DNA from: an uncultured Coprococcus sp.
Lineage (GTDB): Bacteria; Bacillota; Clostridia; Lachnospirales; Lachnospiraceae
Length of the DNA: 17,426 nucleotides
Assembly: GCA_900557435.1 (NCBI GenBank)
Contig: USSH01000017.1
Coordinates: 1-17,426, forward strand
Direction: 5' to 3'
The notes beneath the pieces were generated by a model. It did no database searches. It was not told where the DNA came from and worked only from the letters and a program-made list of their open reading frames with translations. Each line of letters starts with the position of its first letter. Within the stretch, counting starts at the first letter, position 1. Below, in pieces: positions 15,171 through 17,426 of the stretch. Made by a program: the position numbers and the translations under genes.

Positions 15171-16028
15171 CTATTTGCGAAGCTTTGGATCAAAGTGAAC
15201 CTGAAGATTATCTCCGATGAAGTTCAGTCCAAGAACCATGATGATAAGAACGATACCAGGGATCATGATGTACCAGGCATCGGACGCAATATAACTACGG
15301 GCATCAGACATTATGTTGCCAAGTGATATCTTCGGCGGATTTATACCGAGTGACATGTAGCTGAGCAAGCTCTCATTTATGATCATTCCGGCAATATCAA
15401 GAGGTATGAGCGGAAGCATTTCCGGGATCAGATTTTTTCCAATATATTTAGTGGATATTCTCCATTTACTGGCTCCCATAAGTCTCGCCGCAGCTATGTA
15501 ATCTGTGCTTTTCTGTGGAATTACATTCGACCTGACCGTTCTCGCATACGCAGGCCAAAGAGCCAGACTGAGCACTATGGTCACTGATACTTCATTTGGA
15601 CTAAAAAGTGTAAGTGCTATCATTGCCAAAACTATAAAAGGAAATCCCATCTGTACATCTGTGATTCTCATAAGTACCGAATCTACAGGTCCCGGGCTGG
15701 TGAGACCCGATATAATACCGACTATCAGACCGATAAGTGCTGCCAGAATAACACTGCAAAAACCGATGATCACAGAAGTACGGATCCCATACAGAAGTCT
15801 TGAGAACAGATCACGTCCAATGGCATCCGTTCCAAGCCAGTGTTCCGGATCTGTAAATGGCTTCATAAGCCTTATCGACGGATTTGCTTTGGACGGATCT
15901 GACGGTGCGATGAGCGGAGCAAATATTCCGGCAAAGAGGCAAAGTCCGACGATCACTATTCCCAATGTAAATAATTTGTTTTTGCCAATCCACTGAAGGA
16001 CTGACTTCAGTTTGTTCTTTTTCTTCAT
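15171..16028 (-). CDS. dppC: Peptide ABC transporter permease, DppC/OppC type
   Basis: A 285-residue inner-membrane permease with about six membrane helices. The DppC hallmark is visible after the first helix: WLGTDAIGRDLFSRLLYGIR. The cytoplasmic EAA-like loop that contacts the ATPases is AARLMGASKWRIST (about residues 180-193). The ATG at 16028 has GGGAGG in the last codons of dppB, two bases after whose stop it starts. It pairs with DppB to form the channel. Confidence 0.95.
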   Translation of the reverse strand: MKKKNKLKSVLQWIGKNKLFTLGIVIVGLCLFAGIFAPLIAPSDPSKANPSIRLMKPFTDPEHWLGTDAIGRDLFSRLLYGIRTSVIIGFCSVILAALIGLIVGIISGLTSPGPVDSVLMRITDVQMGFPFIVLAMIALTLFSPNEVSVTIVLSLALWPAYARTVRSNVIPQKSTDYIAAARLMGASKWRISTKYIGKNLIPEMLPLIPLDIAGMIINESLLSYMSLGINPPKISLGNIMSDARSYIASDAWYIMIPGIVLIIMVLGLNFIGDNLQVHFDPKLRK

Positions 16029-16030
16029 AT

Positions 16031-16960
16031 TTACAGTCCTCCCTGTGCTTTTCTCATTCTTGGATCCAGCCTTATGCTGCTAAGATCGATGACAATATTT
16101 AAAACAATAAAGAATACCGAGAATAAAATTATGATTCCCTGAACCAGGTTATAATCTCTTCTGAGGATCGCATTTAACACTGTATATCCGATTCCCGGGA
16201 AGTTAAACACGTACTCTACTACCACGATACTGCCCACCAGGAAACCGAGCTGTGTTCCAAGAGATATGAGCATCGGGATCAATGAATTTCTGAGTGCATA
16301 TTTGAAGTAGATGGCCGTGTTCGATATACCTCTGGCATATGCAACCTTGACAAATTCCTGACTATAGCTGTCTATCAGAGAAGACCTGACTACCTTGGTA
16401 AGAACTGCTGTAAGCGGCAGCGCCAGTGCCACTGTCGGCAATACGCAGGAGGCTGGTCCGGAGTAATCCATGGATGGCAAAAGTCCAAGCTTTACAGAGA
16501 AGATAATTATCAGCACTGAGGATACCCAATAGTTAGGCATCGACTGAAAAAGCACTGCAATACTGGATATCAGACGGTCCTCCCATTTATTTCCATTCAT
16601 TCCTGCAACAGTTCCAAGGATCAATGACAATAAGATAGAAACAAGCACCGACGATACAAGCAGGATAAGCGACAAAGGTGTGGCCTGCTTCATAACATTT
16701 AGAACTGTATCGCTCTTGAAATACGACTCTCCCAGATCTCCGTGGAACAGGTTCTCCATGTACATTTTAAACTGCTCAGGAATGGACTTATCCAGACCCA
16801 TACTGTCTCTGATCAACTGCTGCTGTTCCTCTGTCGCCGTTGGAGCCATGACCTTTGCCGGGTCGCCCGGTATCATACGGAGTATTACAAAACTTATGAA
16901 AATAACGCAAAAGGTAACAAAGATGCCCTGTGCAAGTCTTTTTAAAACGGTTCCTAGCAC
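16031..16960 (-). CDS. dppB: Peptide ABC transporter permease, DppB/OppB type (GTG start)
   Basis: A 309-residue membrane permease with about six helices. It starts with the family pattern LKRLAQGIFVTFCVIFISF and has LRMIPGDP just after the first helix, then an EAA-like loop (VKVAYARGISN) and the C-terminal YVFNFPGIGYTVLNAILRRDY typical of DppB. The frame runs up to a GTG at 17011, but those 17 residues cover a terminator hairpin. GTG at 16960 is preferred because GGGAGG lies eight bases upstream and the protein then begins as in relatives. Confidence 0.93.
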   Translation of the reverse strand: MLGTVLKRLAQGIFVTFCVIFISFVILRMIPGDPAKVMAPTATEEQQQLIRDSMGLDKSIPEQFKMYMENLFHGDLGESYFKSDTVLNVMKQATPLSLILLVSSVLVSILLSLILGTVAGMNGNKWEDRLISSIAVLFQSMPNYWVSSVLIIIFSVKLGLLPSMDYSGPASCVLPTVALALPLTAVLTKVVRSSLIDSYSQEFVKVAYARGISNTAIYFKYALRNSLIPMLISLGTQLGFLVGSIVVVEYVFNFPGIGYTVLNAILRRDYNLVQGIIILFSVFFIVLNIVIDLSSIRLDPRMRKAQGGL

Positions 16961-16979
16961 TTTGATTTCCTCCCTTCTT

Positions 16980-17021
16980 AAAAAAGGAGCCACATGCTGT
17001 ATTTTCTGCACATGCAGCCCC
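16980..17021 (-). terminator. Internal terminator hairpin between the binding-protein gene and dppB
   Basis: On the minus strand GGGGCTGCATG (17021-17011) pairs with CATGTGGCTCC (16996-16986) over eleven positions including three G-U pairs. Six T residues follow at 16985-16980. It lies 38 bases after the binding-protein stop. Partial termination here would leave more binding-protein mRNA than permease mRNA, a common layout in ABC importer operons. Confidence 0.75.
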
Positions 17022-17058
17022 TTTCGGTAATTTCAGATTTTAATATATAACTATGCTT

Positions 17059-17426
17059 TTACTCTTTTGTGACATTTGTGAATATATAATCCGCGCCACT
17101 TGTGTACTCAAGTCCCTTTACATTGGATCTTACACCAAAGATCGTCATAGACTTAATAATTGGAATATCAGGCATTTCCTCTGCAAGAGCTGGGAGATAC
17201 TCATCCTGGAGTATTGCCTTTCTCTTGTCTGGATCTGTCTCTGTTGCGAATCTGTCCATGATATCCTGAAGTTCAGCTGTTGGCTCGTAGTGGCTGATTC
17301 TTCCCGCTGCATACCATGAGTTCAGCTTTAACTCTGGCTCTATACCTGAAGGCTGCCATCCACAATCGATCATATAACAAGTTGTCTCTTCATAAAGGAC
17401 ATCGCCCCATGATGAAGTATCAAGAG
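17059..17426 (-). CDS. Peptide ABC transporter substrate-binding protein, C-terminal part (cut by window edge)
   Basis: The last 122 codons or so of an extracellular solute-binding protein of family 5 (Dpp/Opp type), which captures the substrate for the importer. Supporting features are the stretch LNSWYAAGRISHY, the helix ELQDIMDRFATETDPDKRKA, and the ending IFGVRSNVKGLEYTSGADY, the usual C-terminal lobe pattern of these proteins. The frame is open to the window edge, so the signal peptide, lipobox and most of the ligand pocket are outside. It is the first visible gene of the importer cluster and is followed by an internal terminator hairpin. Confidence 0.88.
   Translation of the reverse strand, partial: LDTSSWGDVLYEETTCYMIDCGWQPSGIEPELKLNSWYAAGRISHYEPTAELQDIMDRFATETDPDKRKAILQDEYLPALAEEMPDIPIIKSMTIFGVRSNVKGLEYTSGADYIFTNVTKE

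Overview
The window reads as a chromosomal piece of a low-to-mid-GC Gram-positive anaerobe, most likely a Clostridia member of the Lachnospiraceae type. This rests on the F-type ATP synthase operon order (atpB-E-F-H-A-G-D), strong AAGGAGG-type ribosome sites, frequent GTG/TTG starts, an Amt-PII fusion and a Dpp-type peptide importer. Family placement is inference; no rRNA or species marker is present. Nearly all genes lie on the minus strand; the exception is one XRE-type regulator.

Region 1 (1-5005, minus strand): the ATP synthase operon. Reading in the direction of transcription it runs a (atpB), c (atpE), b (atpF), delta (atpH), alpha (atpA), gamma (atpG) and the start of beta (atpD, cut by the window edge). 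The c subunit carries the ion-binding Glu but lacks the usual sodium ligands, suggesting proton coupling. Two oddities stand out. The atpB reading frame extends upstream of any standard start codon, and a good Shine-Dalgarno/ATG pair there is one frame off. Between atpE and atpF, three exact-period 11-nt repeats are enclosed in a stem-loop.

Region 2 (5045-8286): a small HAD-like phosphatase gene (minus); a 771-base non-coding stretch with a GC-rich, structured island inside AT-rich flanks, holding a candidate minus-strand small RNA with promoter and terminator; an XRE regulator (plus) with a LexA/CI-like C-terminal domain that has lost its catalytic residues, preceded by an operator-like inverted repeat; a long bidirectional terminator; and an orphan protein resembling the CbiE/CbiT (CobL) precorrin methylase whose SAM-binding glycine motif has decayed.

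Region 3 (8287-17426, minus strand): a DeoR-family regulator with its own promoter, downstream of a long co-directional cluster. In transcription order the cluster is a solute-binding protein (C-terminal part only), an internal terminator hairpin, dppB, dppC, dppD, dppF, an ammonium transporter fused to a PII domain, a choline-kinase-like phosphotransferase, and an M20 metallohydrolase. Spacing is tight throughout. A working model is import of a peptide-like or acylated amine compound, hydrolysis by the M20 enzyme, phosphorylation by the kinase and ammonium handling by Amt-PII; the real substrate is unknown. No mobile element, CRISPR array, tRNA or rRNA was seen.
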